Shown here: one piece after another, positions 1-8,870 of the stretch
Layout: every line of letters begins with the position of its first letter
Numbering within the stretch: the stretch's first letter is position 1
NCBI GenBank assembly: GCA_030694465.1
Contig: JAUXYJ010000076.1
Span: 62,001 to 126,000 of the forward strand
Reading direction: 5' to 3'
Length of the DNA stretch: 64,000 nucleotides
Source: Deltaproteobacteria bacterium
GTDB lineage: Bacteria; Myxococcota_A; Polyangia; Polyangiales; Ga0077539
Notes under the pieces: model-generated
Told to the model about the DNA's origin: nothing
What the model saw: the letters and a program-made list of their open reading frames with translations, nothing else
The model's database searches: none
Translations under genes and position numbers: made by a program

Positions 1-1
1 G

Positions 2-1414
2 TGTGTCAACACCAACCGCGGCGCTGCACAGACCCTCAACGCGACCAACCTCGCGCCCGGAACCTACTGGGTCTCGTTCTCGCGTGAGCCCGACATGGCA
101 GGGACCGTCCCCGCCCGCATCAACGTCACCACGACCATCACCGCGGCGCCTCCGCGCATGGCCGGCGACGTGTGCCCAGGCGTCACCGTCCCGATCAACG
201 GTGGAGACACGGCGATCAACGCGAGCATGTTTGGACGCACCGGCAACGAAATCCCCACCACGGGTTGCGCAAACATCATGCCCAACCTGGACTTTGTCTT
301 CTCGTACACGATCGCGACGACGAGCGATGTGACCATTGATGTGCTGGCTCCCGGCGGCTCGGTTGCCCGCATGAACCACACGCTGCAGACCAGCTGTGGC
401 GACACCATGAGCACCTCGGGGACCTGCAGCTCGGTCAACACCAACTCGTACCGCCGCACGGTCAACCGCCAAGCGCCCGGGACCTACTACGTGATCACCC
501 AGGCCGCGGTCTCGACCATGACCCCGCCCACGTTCTTGGCCAACGTCCGCACCGTGCCATCGGCCGCCGCGGGCCCCGCAGACATGTGCCCAGGCATCCC
601 GTTGTCTGCCGGTGTCACCGCCTCGGCGGGAGTCACGACCCTCGCGCAAGACCAGGCCTTTGGCTGCTTTCCTGAGAGCACCGCCGACGGCAACTTCTCG
701 TTTAACGCGCCCGCTGGGCAGGACGTGCTCGTCGAGGCCAACTCGACCGCGCGCACCGCCCTCGAGCTTCAGTCCCCCTGCCGCATGAACGCGATGTCCT
801 GCACCGCAACGGGCGTCGCAGGCCGCTCGTGGCGCCGCTACTCTGGCCTCACCGCGGGCCAGTCCTACAGCGTGCACGCTGGCTCCAACGCCGGCGCGGG
901 CAACCTCGACGTGGTGTTTCGCAACATCCCGCCGCTCACCCCCGTCGCGATCACTGGCAACGAAGCCTGCGCGAGCGCACGCTTGATCCCCACCGCGGGT
1001 GGCGTCTTCACCGGCAACACCGCCATGATGGCAGCAAACACCACTGCTCCCTTCAACGGCGCTGGCTCGTGCATGGGCTGCAACACCTTCACCGGTCGTG
1101 ACGCAGTCTACCGCTTGGATCTCACCGCGCGCACCCGCGTGCTCGCGACGCTCCGCAGCGGCACCACCGGCTATGACCCGGTCATGTACGTCCGTACGGG
1201 CATGACCTGCCAAGACAACCTCGGCGGCGGCGGCGGCGGCGGCAGCTCGTTGCTCTGCGCCGACGATTACTACGGCCAAGACGGCGCGTTTGATCGCACG
1301 CTCGATGCAGGCACCTACTGGATCTTCGTCGACACCTGCGTGGCAGGCGGCGGCGGTGGCGGCGCGCCCACGGGTGGCGCGTACAACCTCGAAGTGATCA
1401 CCCTCGCTCCCTGA
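2..1414 (+). CDS. Secreted repeat protein, C-terminal part (5' end outside window)
   Basis: The reading frame is open from base 2 to the stop at 1414, and the translation before the first Met (for example NLAPGTYWVSF) is clearly part of the same protein, so the gene starts upstream of the window. About 470 residues are visible. They form at least three related beta-rich segments, each starting near a DMCPG/DVCPG or NEACASA motif and ending with an APGTYYV or DAGTYWIFV strand. This resembles bacterial pre-peptidase C-terminal-type beta-sandwich domains. There are paired cysteines and two glycine runs (7 and 6 Gly), the first encoded by a GGC trinucleotide run at 1223-1243. No catalytic motif is visible. 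An extracellular or cell-surface location is inferred from composition. Function is unknown. Confidence 0.75.
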   Translation, partial: CVNTNRGAAQTLNATNLAPGTYWVSFSREPDMAGTVPARINVTTTITAAPPRMAGDVCPGVTVPINGGDTAINASMFGRTGNEIPTTGCANIMPNLDFVFSYTIATTSDVTIDVLAPGGSVARMNHTLQTSCGDTMSTSGTCSSVNTNSYRRTVNRQAPGTYYVITQAAVSTMTPPTFLANVRTVPSAAAGPADMCPGIPLSAGVTASAGVTTLAQDQAFGCFPESTADGNFSFNAPAGQDVLVEANSTARTALELQSPCRMNAMSCTATGVAGRSWRRYSGLTAGQSYSVHAGSNAGAGNLDVVFRNIPPLTPVAITGNEACASARLIPTAGGVFTGNTAMMAANTTAPFNGAGSCMGCNTFTGRDAVYRLDLTARTRVLATLRSGTTGYDPVMYVRTGMTCQDNLGGGGGGGSSLLCADDYYGQDGAFDRTLDAGTYWIFVDTCVAGGGGGGAPTGGAYNLEVITLAP

Positions 1415-1440
1415 GCGAGCGCGATGTGGGGGCACGCAGC

Positions 1441-1543
1441 ATGGGGATGCTGAGCTAAGCGCGATGCATCACGGGTGGCTCAGCATGGGGATGCTGGCTA
1501 AGCGCGATGCATCACGGGTGGCTCACCATGGGGATGCTGGCTG
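1441..1543. repeat. 43-44 bp tandem repeat, about 2.3 copies
   Basis: The unit begins ATGGGGATGCTG at 1441, 1485 and 1528, with AAGCGCGATGCATCACGGG between copies. The first unit is 44 bp and the second 43 bp, with near-perfect identity. Each unit contains the short inverted repeat AGCAT-GGGG-ATGCT and the palindrome GATGCATC. The array fills the gap between two convergent genes (stops at 1414 and 1548), so a role in ending transcription is possible but unproven. Confidence 0.85.
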
Positions 1544-1547
1544 CGGG

Positions 1548-3068
1548 CTAAAACCGTGGATCGCCGACGGTGACCCAGTAGCCCGTGGTCATGCCAGGAG
1601 CGTGCAAGGGCGTCACGTCACAGCGTGTGCGCCCCGTGGCGTCCACGCGGGTGCGCACGTCCGCGACCCTCCACATGGCGCCCACATCGCTGTTGCCCGT
1701 ACGGGTGGCGGCAAAGCTTGGCAGCTCGTCGGGGGCGGCCCCCAACGTCGCCTCGCGGCGGCCCGAGCAGTACACATTGACCACAGGGCGTGCGCGCGGA
1801 CCGCTGAAGTTTTGCACCATGATCCTGAAGGTCTCGTTGTCGCGTGGCTGATCGATGTTGATGTTCTCGGGGACGCCGGTGCCCTCGGAGAGGTTGTTGT
1901 CGATGTCTAGCCGTGGGTTTGCGCAGAAGCCCAGGGCGCGCCACTGGGAGCCTTGGGGGCCATTTTCGCACTCGCGCAGGGGGCTGTTGGCATAGCCCCA
2001 ATTGGCGCGGACATACCCCGCGCCTCGGATGGTCGCCTCGCAGTTGTGCCACCCGCACGAGTCCACCGTGGGCAAGAAGACATCGCTGGGTGGCGGGTAC
2101 CAGCTCGTCACGCTCATGGGCCTGTGAATAAACAGGTCTAAGTCACTGACCTCGCTCTCGGGGTAGCACATCTCGATGCGCAGCCCAGGGCCCTCGACGT
2201 GGACCACCCACTGGCACGTCCGGGTGAGCCCACCCGCGGTGATCACCGTGAGAGTCACCGTGTAATCTCCGCTCAATTGCGGGACAAACGTCGCATTGGC
2301 GCTCGTCGGGTTGCGCAGCTCAAAGCTCCGCAAGCGGGTCGAGAGCTGATCGCAGGGCCCGCCCTCAATGCGCCACTGCACCGAGCGCGGAGTCGCTGCG
2401 AAAAAGTCGGCCAATCGCAAGGGATACTCTGCAAATGGGCGGCCCACGGGCACGCGAGGGTCGTCGGGCTCGGGGCACAAGATCTCGCAATCGCGGTCGG
2501 CCGAGCAGCCGTTGCAGAGGTTGTCTACGCCGTTGCACTCGGCGGGGCGCGGAGAGATCCCGCCCAAGCACGCGGTCCAAGCGCGCGAGCCAAGACAGAG
2601 CTGCGTCCCGTCTTGGCAGATCCCGATGTTGCGGCGGCCAGGCGGTCCGGCAAAGCAGCGCTGCACCATCCCGGGCTCACAGTCGCAGCCCTCGTCACTG
2701 CGCCCGTTGCAGTTGTCATCAAGCCCGTTGCCACAGATCTCAACCGGATTGCAGCGGTCTTGCACGGGCACGCACACCTCGGCCGCGTCCACCACGTCCG
2801 CAACGTCGGACACATCGGCCGCGTCTGCGACATCGCTGGCGTCCATCACGTCCATCACGTCCGTGACATCGGGCTCGTCTGTCACGTCGGGCTCGTCTGT
2901 CACATCGGGCTCGTCGCGCGTGTCTTGCGCGAGGTCATCGATCGCGTCGCGTTGTGCGTCAGGGACGCGCACATCGGGGACGCGCAGCGCAGAGCGTGCA
3001 CCACAGTGGAGCGTCGCGGTCACCGAGAGCAGCAAGCAAAACGAGGGCAACAACGCACGAGGAGCCAT
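1548..3068 (-). CDS. MopE-motif/PKD-like lipoprotein with Asp-rich linker
   Basis: The ORF allows an earlier Met, but the ATG at 3068 (MAPRALLPSF) directly precedes a hydrophobic signal ending in TLHC, so it is chosen; the product is 506 aa. After the probable lipid-anchored Cys comes an acidic linker with three DEPDVT repeats and many DV/DA pairs. Next are two Cys/Asp/Asn-rich motifs, EICGNGLDDNCNGRSDEGC and a diverged ECNGVDNLCNGC. These match the MopE-type putative metal-binding motif common in myxobacterial exported proteins. A PKD-like beta domain (LSGDYTVTLTV) and a C-terminal DLDLFIHRP domain follow. It is probably a periplasmic or surface protein; the ligand and function are unknown. 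Confidence 0.75.
   Translation of the reverse strand: MAPRALLPSFCLLLSVTATLHCGARSALRVPDVRVPDAQRDAIDDLAQDTRDEPDVTDEPDVTDEPDVTDVMDVMDASDVADAADVSDVADVVDAAEVCVPVQDRCNPVEICGNGLDDNCNGRSDEGCDCEPGMVQRCFAGPPGRRNIGICQDGTQLCLGSRAWTACLGGISPRPAECNGVDNLCNGCSADRDCEILCPEPDDPRVPVGRPFAEYPLRLADFFAATPRSVQWRIEGGPCDQLSTRLRSFELRNPTSANATFVPQLSGDYTVTLTVITAGGLTRTCQWVVHVEGPGLRIEMCYPESEVSDLDLFIHRPMSVTSWYPPPSDVFLPTVDSCGWHNCEATIRGAGYVRANWGYANSPLRECENGPQGSQWRALGFCANPRLDIDNNLSEGTGVPENINIDQPRDNETFRIMVQNFSGPRARPVVNVYCSGRREATLGAAPDELPSFAATRTGNSDVGAMWRVADVRTRVDATGRTRCDVTPLHAPGMTTGYWVTVGDPRF
2863..2916 (-). repeat. 18-bp in-frame minisatellite (3 copies) in lipoprotein linker
   Basis: Three consecutive 18-nt units, seen on the plus strand as GTCACRTCGGGCTCGTCT with small variation, encode three DEPDVT hexapeptides. 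Because 18 is a multiple of three, copy-number change would lengthen or shorten the acidic linker without a frameshift. Confidence 0.85.
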
Positions 3069-3118
3069 GTGCGCAAATCTCTCACCACGCCGCCCGCGCG
3101 TCCAACCCATGACAGGGC

Positions 3119-4315
3119 TCAGGTGCGCGATCGGTGAGGTCGACTGAGAACCGTGATCCGTAGCGGAAACTCCGGCGTCCCGCGCAACGTCCGTTGGTAC
3201 GCGCCAGTGCGATAATTGCTCGCCCCCGCGTGGGCCACATGCTCTTCGAACTGGCCTCCCTCGAAGAGCACCTCCGTCTCTAAATCGACAGACTCCACCG
3301 CGAGCGCAGACGCTTCGCCGAGCTCTTCGGGCTTGCGAAAGCTCTTGGCGATCCCGAGCTCGGCCAGCGAGACGTTCTCGTGGCGAGGCGCATCCGGGGA
3401 CCGTTCACAGAGCACTTCGCCGCAGAGCATCTCGACCTCGATGAGGTCACCATCGCTGGTTTGTGCTGAAAAATGGGCCACAAGAGCGTCTCGCACACGC
3501 GCCCCTAGCGTGCAGCCCTCGACAAGAACCAGCGGCGCTGTCGTCTGCAGAATGTGGGCGAACTCTGCGGGGACCGAGCCGCTGACCAGCGTAGCTTTGA
3601 TCGCGCGCTCAGGGGTTGTAGGGATCACCAAGGGCAACGCGACCGGGCGCAAACCCTCATGTCTCGGGCGGCTCTCCCAGCCGCGGTTGTGATCCCCGCG
3701 AAGATAAAACACCGGCGAAAACACCTGCTGAATCATCCGCAGAGTCCTTCGCTCGATGCGCCCGCGCAAGACCCGCCGTGGGTCGCCGGGCACCACGCTC
3801 GCGAAGAGATACAAGAAGCCCGCGAAGAGAATGAGCCACAGCGAGGCCATCAACGCGCAGCCCGCGGTGGCCAACAAGAGCGCGATCATGGCGAGCCCAA
3901 GCGCCAGGTAACCCAGCGCAGCGCCCAGCAAAATCCCAAGGCCCACCATCAAGGCGCTCATCGCGAGCGAGCTCTGTGGGCCCACAATGAACGGAGCAAA
4001 CACGGCCCCCAGGATGGCGCCCGCCATCGCGCACGCGTGGCCCACCATCGCGAGCTTGTTCTCGCGCTTGTGCAACCCTGCGCGCAGTTGGTTGGCCCGC
4101 GCGACGCGGCGCGCCAAGCGCACCAAGGGGCCCTGTGCATCGGGCCTCCGCAGGTCAAGGAGCAGCCGATGACAGCGCGGGCAGTGGCCCGAGACGTACG
4201 ATCGTTCGCGGCAATAAAAGCAGGCGAAATGAGCTCCAACAGCAAACCGACGCAAGCCGTGTGCGCCCTCGGGGCGCGGCGACGGGGCTGTCTGCGGAGG
4301 CTGGGTCAGGCTCAT
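3119..4315 (-). CDS. Zinc-ribbon membrane protein of unknown function
   Basis: The chosen start is the ATG at 4315 (MSLTQPPQ); an upstream Met would reach into the divergent promoter region. The 398-aa product has a zinc-ribbon-like segment near residues 30-50 (CFYC...CPRC). A strongly hydrophobic stretch of about 100 residues follows, with three or four predicted membrane spans (AMAGAILGAVFAPF to LILFAGFLYLFASVV). The soluble C-terminal half is about 200 residues and carries no recognisable catalytic motif. The gene lies downstream of nothing obvious and is divergent from the dehydrogenase operon at 4415. Topology is inferred from hydrophobicity; function is unknown. Confidence 0.65.
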   Translation of the reverse strand: MSLTQPPQTAPSPRPEGAHGLRRFAVGAHFACFYCRERSYVSGHCPRCHRLLLDLRRPDAQGPLVRLARRVARANQLRAGLHKRENKLAMVGHACAMAGAILGAVFAPFIVGPQSSLAMSALMVGLGILLGAALGYLALGLAMIALLLATAGCALMASLWLILFAGFLYLFASVVPGDPRRVLRGRIERRTLRMIQQVFSPVFYLRGDHNRGWESRPRHEGLRPVALPLVIPTTPERAIKATLVSGSVPAEFAHILQTTAPLVLVEGCTLGARVRDALVAHFSAQTSDGDLIEVEMLCGEVLCERSPDAPRHENVSLAELGIAKSFRKPEELGEASALAVESVDLETEVLFEGGQFEEHVAHAGASNYRTGAYQRTLRGTPEFPLRITVLSRPHRSRT

Positions 4316-4414
4316 ACAAGGCACTCGGTTCGAACGCGCTGTGGGGAGATCGTCGCGATGCCCACAGACCATAGCGCCCCGGGCGCACTACGCATCGCAA
4401 GAACACGCGGGACC

Positions 4415-5833
4415 ATGCGAACCTCAGACGATATGACGGCTCGACGCGTTGATCATCGCGCGGTGCGCGCACAGCACCCAGAGGGTGTGTTGCGTGCGGT
4501 GTACGACTATGCCGCGCTGGACTCGGCGCAGACGTGTGGCATTCGCTACGACGGGCGGGCGCTCGACGCGCGCGTGGGCGAGCCGTTGGCGCTCTCGCTC
4601 TTGGCCAACGGGATCGACACGCTCTCGCGCAGCGTGAAGTTTCACCGGCCGCGTGGGCCGATGTGTCTGCGAGGCAACTGTGAGGGCTGTCTCACACGCG
4701 TGGACGACGACCCGAACACGATGGCGTGCGTCGCGAGAGCGCACGATGGTCGGGAAATTCGCTCACAGAACGCATTTCCGAGCGCAGAGCTTGATGTGCT
4801 GCGGATCACGGACTGGTTCTTTCCGAAGAGCTTCGACCATCACCACCTGATGGTGCGGTATGGCCCCGCGATCAACCAAGTGATGCAGTCGTTTGCGCGC
4901 AAAATGGCAGGGCTCGGGACGCTCCCGACGCGCGCGTCCGAGCCCATGGCTCCGCTCGCGATGGACTGTGATGTGCTTGTGGTGGGTCTGGGTCCCGCGG
5001 GGCTCGCGCTCGCGGCGCAGTGTGCCCAAGCGGGGCTCAAGGTAGTTGCCGTGGACGAAGAGCCCGATGTCGGGGGATTTCTGCGAGATTCTCTGCAGTG
5101 GCACACCCATGAGGGCGCACGCGTGTGCGCTCCGGCGTGGTGCGATCTGCAGCTGGCGAAGCTGCGCGCGTTGGGCGTCAGCGTGCGGCTGGGCGCCGCG
5201 GCGTGCGCCACGTTTGACGACGGGACCTTGGTGATCACCGGCGAGCGAGCGCTGTGGGTGCGAGCCCGCGCGCGCGTGTTTGCCAACGGCTCACACGAGA
5301 GCGTCGGAAACTTCGAGAACAACGATCTCCCGGGGATTTATACAGAGCGCGCGGTCGCTCGTGCGTTGCGCCAGGGCGTGCGTGTAGGCGCGACCGTGTT
5401 GCTCACGGGCGGGTCCGACGAGACCGATGCGCTCGCGCTCGCCCTCTCGCACACAGACGCCACCGTGCACCGCGTACAGCCCGGCGAGACCCTGCGTGGA
5501 GCCAAAGGGATGGGTGACGTCTCGGGCGCAGTGCTTGTGGGTCCAAAGGGCGAGCGCACGGTGAGCTGTGACGCGATCGGCGCGGAGAATGTGCGGACGC
5601 CAGCGTTTGAGTTGGCAGGGCAAGCTGGCGTTGAGCCTCGGGCGAGCCTCACGCGGCGATGCTTCGTCGCGCACTCGCACGAGGCAGGGCGCACCGAGCG
5701 GCGCGATGTGTTTGTCGTGGGCAGCGTGCGAAGCGAAGGCGACACGCGCGAGCCAGACTGGGACGCGACCGTGAGCGCGTCGGTGATCGCCCTGTGCAAA
5801 GAGACCGCAGCGCAGACTGGAGCCTCGCGATGA
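4415..5833 (+). CDS. Fused [2Fe-2S]/FAD dehydrogenase subunit (SoxA/HcnAB-like)
   Basis: The long ORF opens at 3554, antisense to the upstream gene, but conserved sequence begins near the ATG at 4415, which is chosen (472 aa); ATG 4433 is also possible. Residues about 40-110 form a Fer2_4-type ferredoxin domain with Cys84, Cys89, Cys92 and Cys105 (CLRGNCEGC...C). From about residue 185 there is a Rossmann FAD domain with VVGLGPAG. This corresponds to HcnA fused to HcnB, or to the N-terminal half of SoxA. The stop overlaps the next start (ATGA), and a DAO-type subunit follows. The set suggests a membrane-linked or dye-linked amine, imino acid or glycine dehydrogenase. The substrate cannot be read from sequence, and SoxD and SoxG are absent. 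Confidence 0.8.
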   Translation: MRTSDDMTARRVDHRAVRAQHPEGVLRAVYDYAALDSAQTCGIRYDGRALDARVGEPLALSLLANGIDTLSRSVKFHRPRGPMCLRGNCEGCLTRVDDDPNTMACVARAHDGREIRSQNAFPSAELDVLRITDWFFPKSFDHHHLMVRYGPAINQVMQSFARKMAGLGTLPTRASEPMAPLAMDCDVLVVGLGPAGLALAAQCAQAGLKVVAVDEEPDVGGFLRDSLQWHTHEGARVCAPAWCDLQLAKLRALGVSVRLGAAACATFDDGTLVITGERALWVRARARVFANGSHESVGNFENNDLPGIYTERAVARALRQGVRVGATVLLTGGSDETDALALALSHTDATVHRVQPGETLRGAKGMGDVSGAVLVGPKGERTVSCDAIGAENVRTPAFELAGQAGVEPRASLTRRCFVAHSHEAGRTERRDVFVVGSVRSEGDTREPDWDATVSASVIALCKETAAQTGASR

Positions 5834-6177
5834 GCGGCAAGACGTTGTTGTGTCGGTGCGAAGACGTGACCCTCGATGAGGTCGAACATGCGATCGCGAA
5901 GGGACACACGGACATCGAATCGGTCAAGCGATTTACAGGGTTTGCTACGGGATGGTGCCAAGGCAAGCAGTGCCTGATCGCGTGTGCGCGCGTGATCGAG
6001 GACAAGACCGGCGCGTTTCCGTTGGCGCCCATTACGCCCAGACCCCCAGTGCACCCGATGCCGTTGGGCATGCTCGCGGGGCTCGCCAACGTGGTGAGCA
6101 CCGAGCGCGTGACGCACCATGAGCGCGGGGCCGTGCGCAAGCCCAACGTGGGCAACGGCGAGGGAGAATCCCAGTGA
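5830..6177 (+). CDS. BFD-like [2Fe-2S] protein of the dehydrogenase operon
   Basis: A 115-aa protein begins at the ATG overlapping the upstream TGA by four bases. Near the N-terminus it has a CRC pair and, about 35 residues later, CQGKQC. This is the Cys pattern of BFD-like [2Fe-2S] domains, which in HcnB and SoxA families form the C-terminal or linking part of the FAD subunit. Here the domain is a separate polypeptide, probably passing electrons between the two flavin subunits. The last 50 residues are Pro-rich. The frame ends in a GTGA overlap with the next gene, so the three genes are translationally coupled. Confidence 0.8.
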   Translation: MSGKTLLCRCEDVTLDEVEHAIAKGHTDIESVKRFTGFATGWCQGKQCLIACARVIEDKTGAFPLAPITPRPPVHPMPLGMLAGLANVVSTERVTHHERGAVRKPNVGNGEGESQ

Positions 6178-7433
6178 AAAAGCACTACCGCGTGGTGATC
6201 ATTGGTGCCGGGATCATGGGGCTCTCGGCTGCCTATCACCTGGCTCGGCGAGGCATCACCGATGTGCTGGTGATCGACCGAGGGTATCTCTGCGGAGGCG
6301 CGTCGGGGCGCAACGGCGGGGGCGTGAGGGCGCAGTTTTCGAGCGAGACCAACATCCGGCTCATGCGCGAATCGATCGAGATTTGCCGCGATTTTGCCAC
6401 CGAGATGAAGATCAACGTGTGGTTTCGACAGGGCGGGTATCTCTTTTTGACGCGCAGCAAAGCGCAGGCGGCGCAGCTCGAAGCGAGCGCTGGATTGCAG
6501 AAGCGCTGTGGGCTCGCGACGCGGCTTCTCTCGGGCCGCGAGGTCCAGAGCATCGTGCCCGAAATTGACACGCAAGGGGTCGAGCTCGCGAGCTTTAACC
6601 CAGACGACGGCGTGGTGTTTCCCTGGCCATTCTTGTGGGGCTATGCGCAGGCGGCCGAGGCTCTTGGCGTAGAGCTCGCGACGTTTACCGAGGTCGAGGG
6701 CTTCGCGACCGATGGCAAGCGCATCACGTCGCTCGCCCTCGCGCGCACAGCGCACGACGCCCTCGCAGCGCACGATCGCGCAGAGCGCACGAGCGCACAC
6801 GGCCGCGGACCGCAGCTCGCTCCCGAATCGCACACCGAGCGCCCTGTGCAAGAGCGCTTCTCGGTGAGCGCCGAGACGGTGCTCTGTTGCGCGGGCGCAT
6901 GGAGCCCTAACATCGCGAAAATGTTAGATATTTCGCTTCCCAATGTGCCGCACCGCCACGAGATTTGCTCGACCGAACCCTTAAAGCCGTGGCTCGGACC
7001 GCTCGTCGCGGACCTGAGCAATGGGCTCTATTTTTCGCAGAGCGCGCGGGGCGAGATCGTGGGCGGGGTCTCGGTCGAGCCGGTGCCCCACGGGATCAAC
7101 CAGCGCTCGAGCGTTCAGTTTTTGGCGACGTATGCGCAGGCGTTGGTGCGCACGGTGCCCTCGATGGCCAGCGTCAAGGTCCTGCGCCAGTGGGCGGGCT
7201 GCTATGACCTCACGCCCGATCAGAGCCCCATCGTGGGCCGCGTCGATGGCTGCGAGAACTTTGTCCTCGCGTGTGGGTTTATGGGCCACGGCTTTATGAT
7301 GGCCCCCGTGATGGGCCGCCATTTGGCTGAGCATATCGCCACCGAAGAGACCTCAGCGCTCTTTGCCCAATGGAACCTCCGGCGCTTTGCCGAAGGCAAT
7401 CTCTTAAAGAGCGAATCGATGATCATCGGGTAG
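6174..7433 (+). CDS. DAO-family FAD oxidoreductase (SoxB/HcnC-like subunit)
   Basis: The start is GTG at 6174, inside a GTGA overlap with the preceding stop, with AGGGAG about 8 nt upstream. The 419-aa product starts with a dinucleotide motif (IIGAGIMG) and has the GASGRNGGG segment typical of the sarcosine oxidase beta/D-amino-acid oxidase (DAO) family. The C-terminal motif GCYDLTPDQSPIVG also fits. It would oxidise a C-N bond of an amine or amino acid and transfer electrons to the iron-sulfur/FAD subunit encoded upstream. A low-complexity Ala/Arg/His-rich insertion near residues 185-225 is unusual for the family. A member of a hydroxyproline, proline, glycine or opine dehydrogenase complex is plausible. 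Confidence 0.82.
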   Translation: MKKHYRVVIIGAGIMGLSAAYHLARRGITDVLVIDRGYLCGGASGRNGGGVRAQFSSETNIRLMRESIEICRDFATEMKINVWFRQGGYLFLTRSKAQAAQLEASAGLQKRCGLATRLLSGREVQSIVPEIDTQGVELASFNPDDGVVFPWPFLWGYAQAAEALGVELATFTEVEGFATDGKRITSLALARTAHDALAAHDRAERTSAHGRGPQLAPESHTERPVQERFSVSAETVLCCAGAWSPNIAKMLDISLPNVPHRHEICSTEPLKPWLGPLVADLSNGLYFSQSARGEIVGGVSVEPVPHGINQRSSVQFLATYAQALVRTVPSMASVKVLRQWAGCYDLTPDQSPIVGRVDGCENFVLACGFMGHGFMMAPVMGRHLAEHIATEETSALFAQWNLRRFAEGNLLKSESMIIG

Positions 7434-7442
7434 CGCGCGCTC

Positions 7443-7462
7443 ACCCGGCGACGTCGCCGGGT
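7443..7462. repeat. Dispersed palindrome, full 20-bp form
   Basis: ACCCGGCGACGTCGCCGGGT is a perfect 20-bp palindrome, the most complete copy of the family described here. It lies between convergent genes (stops at 7433 and 7462-7464), and its last base is the first base of the M28 peptidase stop codon. It can fold as a GC-rich hairpin on either strand, but no T-run follows. Confidence 0.9.
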
Positions 7463-8784
7463 CACACTCCCGCAGCGTATCGCTCGGGCGCGTTCGCGAG
7501 GATCCACACGGTGATCGCGAAGGCCACCGTCGCGTGAGCCAAGTCCTCGCGCGACACGTTGTCGATCACGTCGTTGGCCGTGTGATGAAAGTCAAAGTAC
7601 CGCGTCGCGTCCTGCCGAAGATCCACGAAGGGCACGCCTAACTGGCGCAAGGGCGAGATGTCTACGCCGCCACGCGAGGGCCCGGCATCGAGCGAAATCC
7701 CTAGCGAACCAAGCGCTTCGCAGAGCGACCTGGTGAGCGCTGTCTCGCGGCCGTTTGCAGGGACGCGCAGCGCCCACGGGCGGCCGTCGCCTTGGTCTGC
7801 TTCGATCGCTGCGACGTGGCGCTTGGCTTCGTCCCCGCGCGAGCCCGCATACGCGAGCCCACCCCCAATGCCGAGCTCTTCGTTGGCAAAGAGCCCCACA
7901 CGGATCGTGCGCCGTGGGCGCACCGGGAGCGCCGAGAGCAAGCGCGCGGCCTCGATCGCGATGACACAGCCGGCGCCGTCATCGAGCGCGCCCGTGCCCA
8001 GCTCCCACGAGTCTAGGTGTGCGCCCAAGAGCACAATCTCATCGGTGGCGCCGGGGAGTTCGGCGAGTACATTGGCAGACATTCCGATGGGCAGGGGCTT
8101 GCAGCCGAGCGAGAGATCCGCGCGCACACGTCGGCCTGCACGCGCGGCGCGAAAGAGCTGGTCGGCGTCGGGAATGGCCAGCGCAGCCGCCGGGATCTTC
8201 GCTGTGGCGTCGTCGTAAAAGAGCGCCCCTGTGTGCGGCGAGCGCACCGTCTCGGTCCCGATCGAGCGCACCAAGAAGCCCACCGCGCCCTTGCGTGCTG
8301 CACGCGAGGGGCCCGCGGTGCGTGCCATGGAGCCGGCGTTGTAGCCCGTCCCGTCGCGCAGCCTGGGCATCACGTGGTGGAGGTACACAATGCGACCTTC
8401 GACCTGGTCGACCGAGGCCGCGTCGAGGGCATCGAGCGAGTCAAACGCGACCACATCCGCAGAGAGCCCACCCTCGGGCGTCGCCACGCTGCCCCCAAGG
8501 GAAGTGAGCATGAGACGCTGTGCGCGGGGCAAATACGCAGTGAGCGACTCGTGCCCGCGCTCCCACAGCTCTGCCGGGGCCTCTTCTGCGCGCGCGTTGA
8601 CGAGCCCCGCGCTCGCGAGGGCCTCACGCGCCCAGGCCACCCCCGCCACGTCGCCCGCAGTACACGGAAACCTCGGGCCCACATCGTCGCACAGCCCCCG
8701 CAAGAGCTCGTATCCGCGGGCCTCTTCGCGCCCCGCCAACCGAACCAGCGCCGCAATGTGCTCAAGCGTGTCTTCGCTCACCAT
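7462..8784 (-). CDS. M28-family zinc aminopeptidase-like protein
   Basis: The start chosen is ATG 8784 (MVSEDTLEH), nine codons inside the ORF; the product is 440 aa. A PA-like domain occupies roughly residues 130-220. The catalytic domain shows the M28 signature: GAHLDSWELGTGALDDGAG (His and Asp zinc ligands), NEE (general base and ligand), EADQGD, and a terminal His in FDFHHTANDVID. These match co-catalytic di-zinc aminopeptidases. No clear signal peptide is visible, so a cytoplasmic location is possible. It is convergent with the dehydrogenase operon, sharing a palindromic junction. The exact substrate (N-terminal amino acids or dipeptides) is not predictable. Confidence 0.85.
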   Translation of the reverse strand: MVSEDTLEHIAALVRLAGREEARGYELLRGLCDDVGPRFPCTAGDVAGVAWAREALASAGLVNARAEEAPAELWERGHESLTAYLPRAQRLMLTSLGGSVATPEGGLSADVVAFDSLDALDAASVDQVEGRIVYLHHVMPRLRDGTGYNAGSMARTAGPSRAARKGAVGFLVRSIGTETVRSPHTGALFYDDATAKIPAAALAIPDADQLFRAARAGRRVRADLSLGCKPLPIGMSANVLAELPGATDEIVLLGAHLDSWELGTGALDDGAGCVIAIEAARLLSALPVRPRRTIRVGLFANEELGIGGGLAYAGSRGDEAKRHVAAIEADQGDGRPWALRVPANGRETALTRSLCEALGSLGISLDAGPSRGGVDISPLRQLGVPFVDLRQDATRYFDFHHTANDVIDNVSREDLAHATVAFAITVWILANAPERYAAGV

Positions 8785-8870
8785 GCGCCCGAGCGTACAC
8801 GCCCCACGCACGCGGTCGATACGGCGGAGTGCACGGGACAGAGCGCGTGTGTCCTGCCACCCGTGGCGGG

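Noticed and set aside
1441-1543. CRISPR array
   Set aside because: The repeats are directly tandem with no unique spacers.
2199-3147. Plus-strand ORFs of 259-312 aa opposite the MopE lipoprotein
   Set aside because: They are antisense shadows of a GC-rich gene. Their translations are Arg/His/Ser-rich with no domain, while the minus strand has signal peptide and motifs.
3554-4414. N-terminal extension of the dehydrogenase ORF
   Set aside because: It runs antisense through the zinc-ribbon membrane protein gene and is low-complexity. The family homology begins after 4415.
5338-6851. Minus-strand ORFs of 260 and 400 aa opposite the dehydrogenase operon
   Set aside because: They are shadows in the complementary frame of strongly conserved genes.
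4415-7433. Firm naming as hydrogen cyanide synthase hcnABC
   Set aside because: Subunit layout differs and several amino-acid dehydrogenases share these domains. Substrate cannot be decided from sequence.
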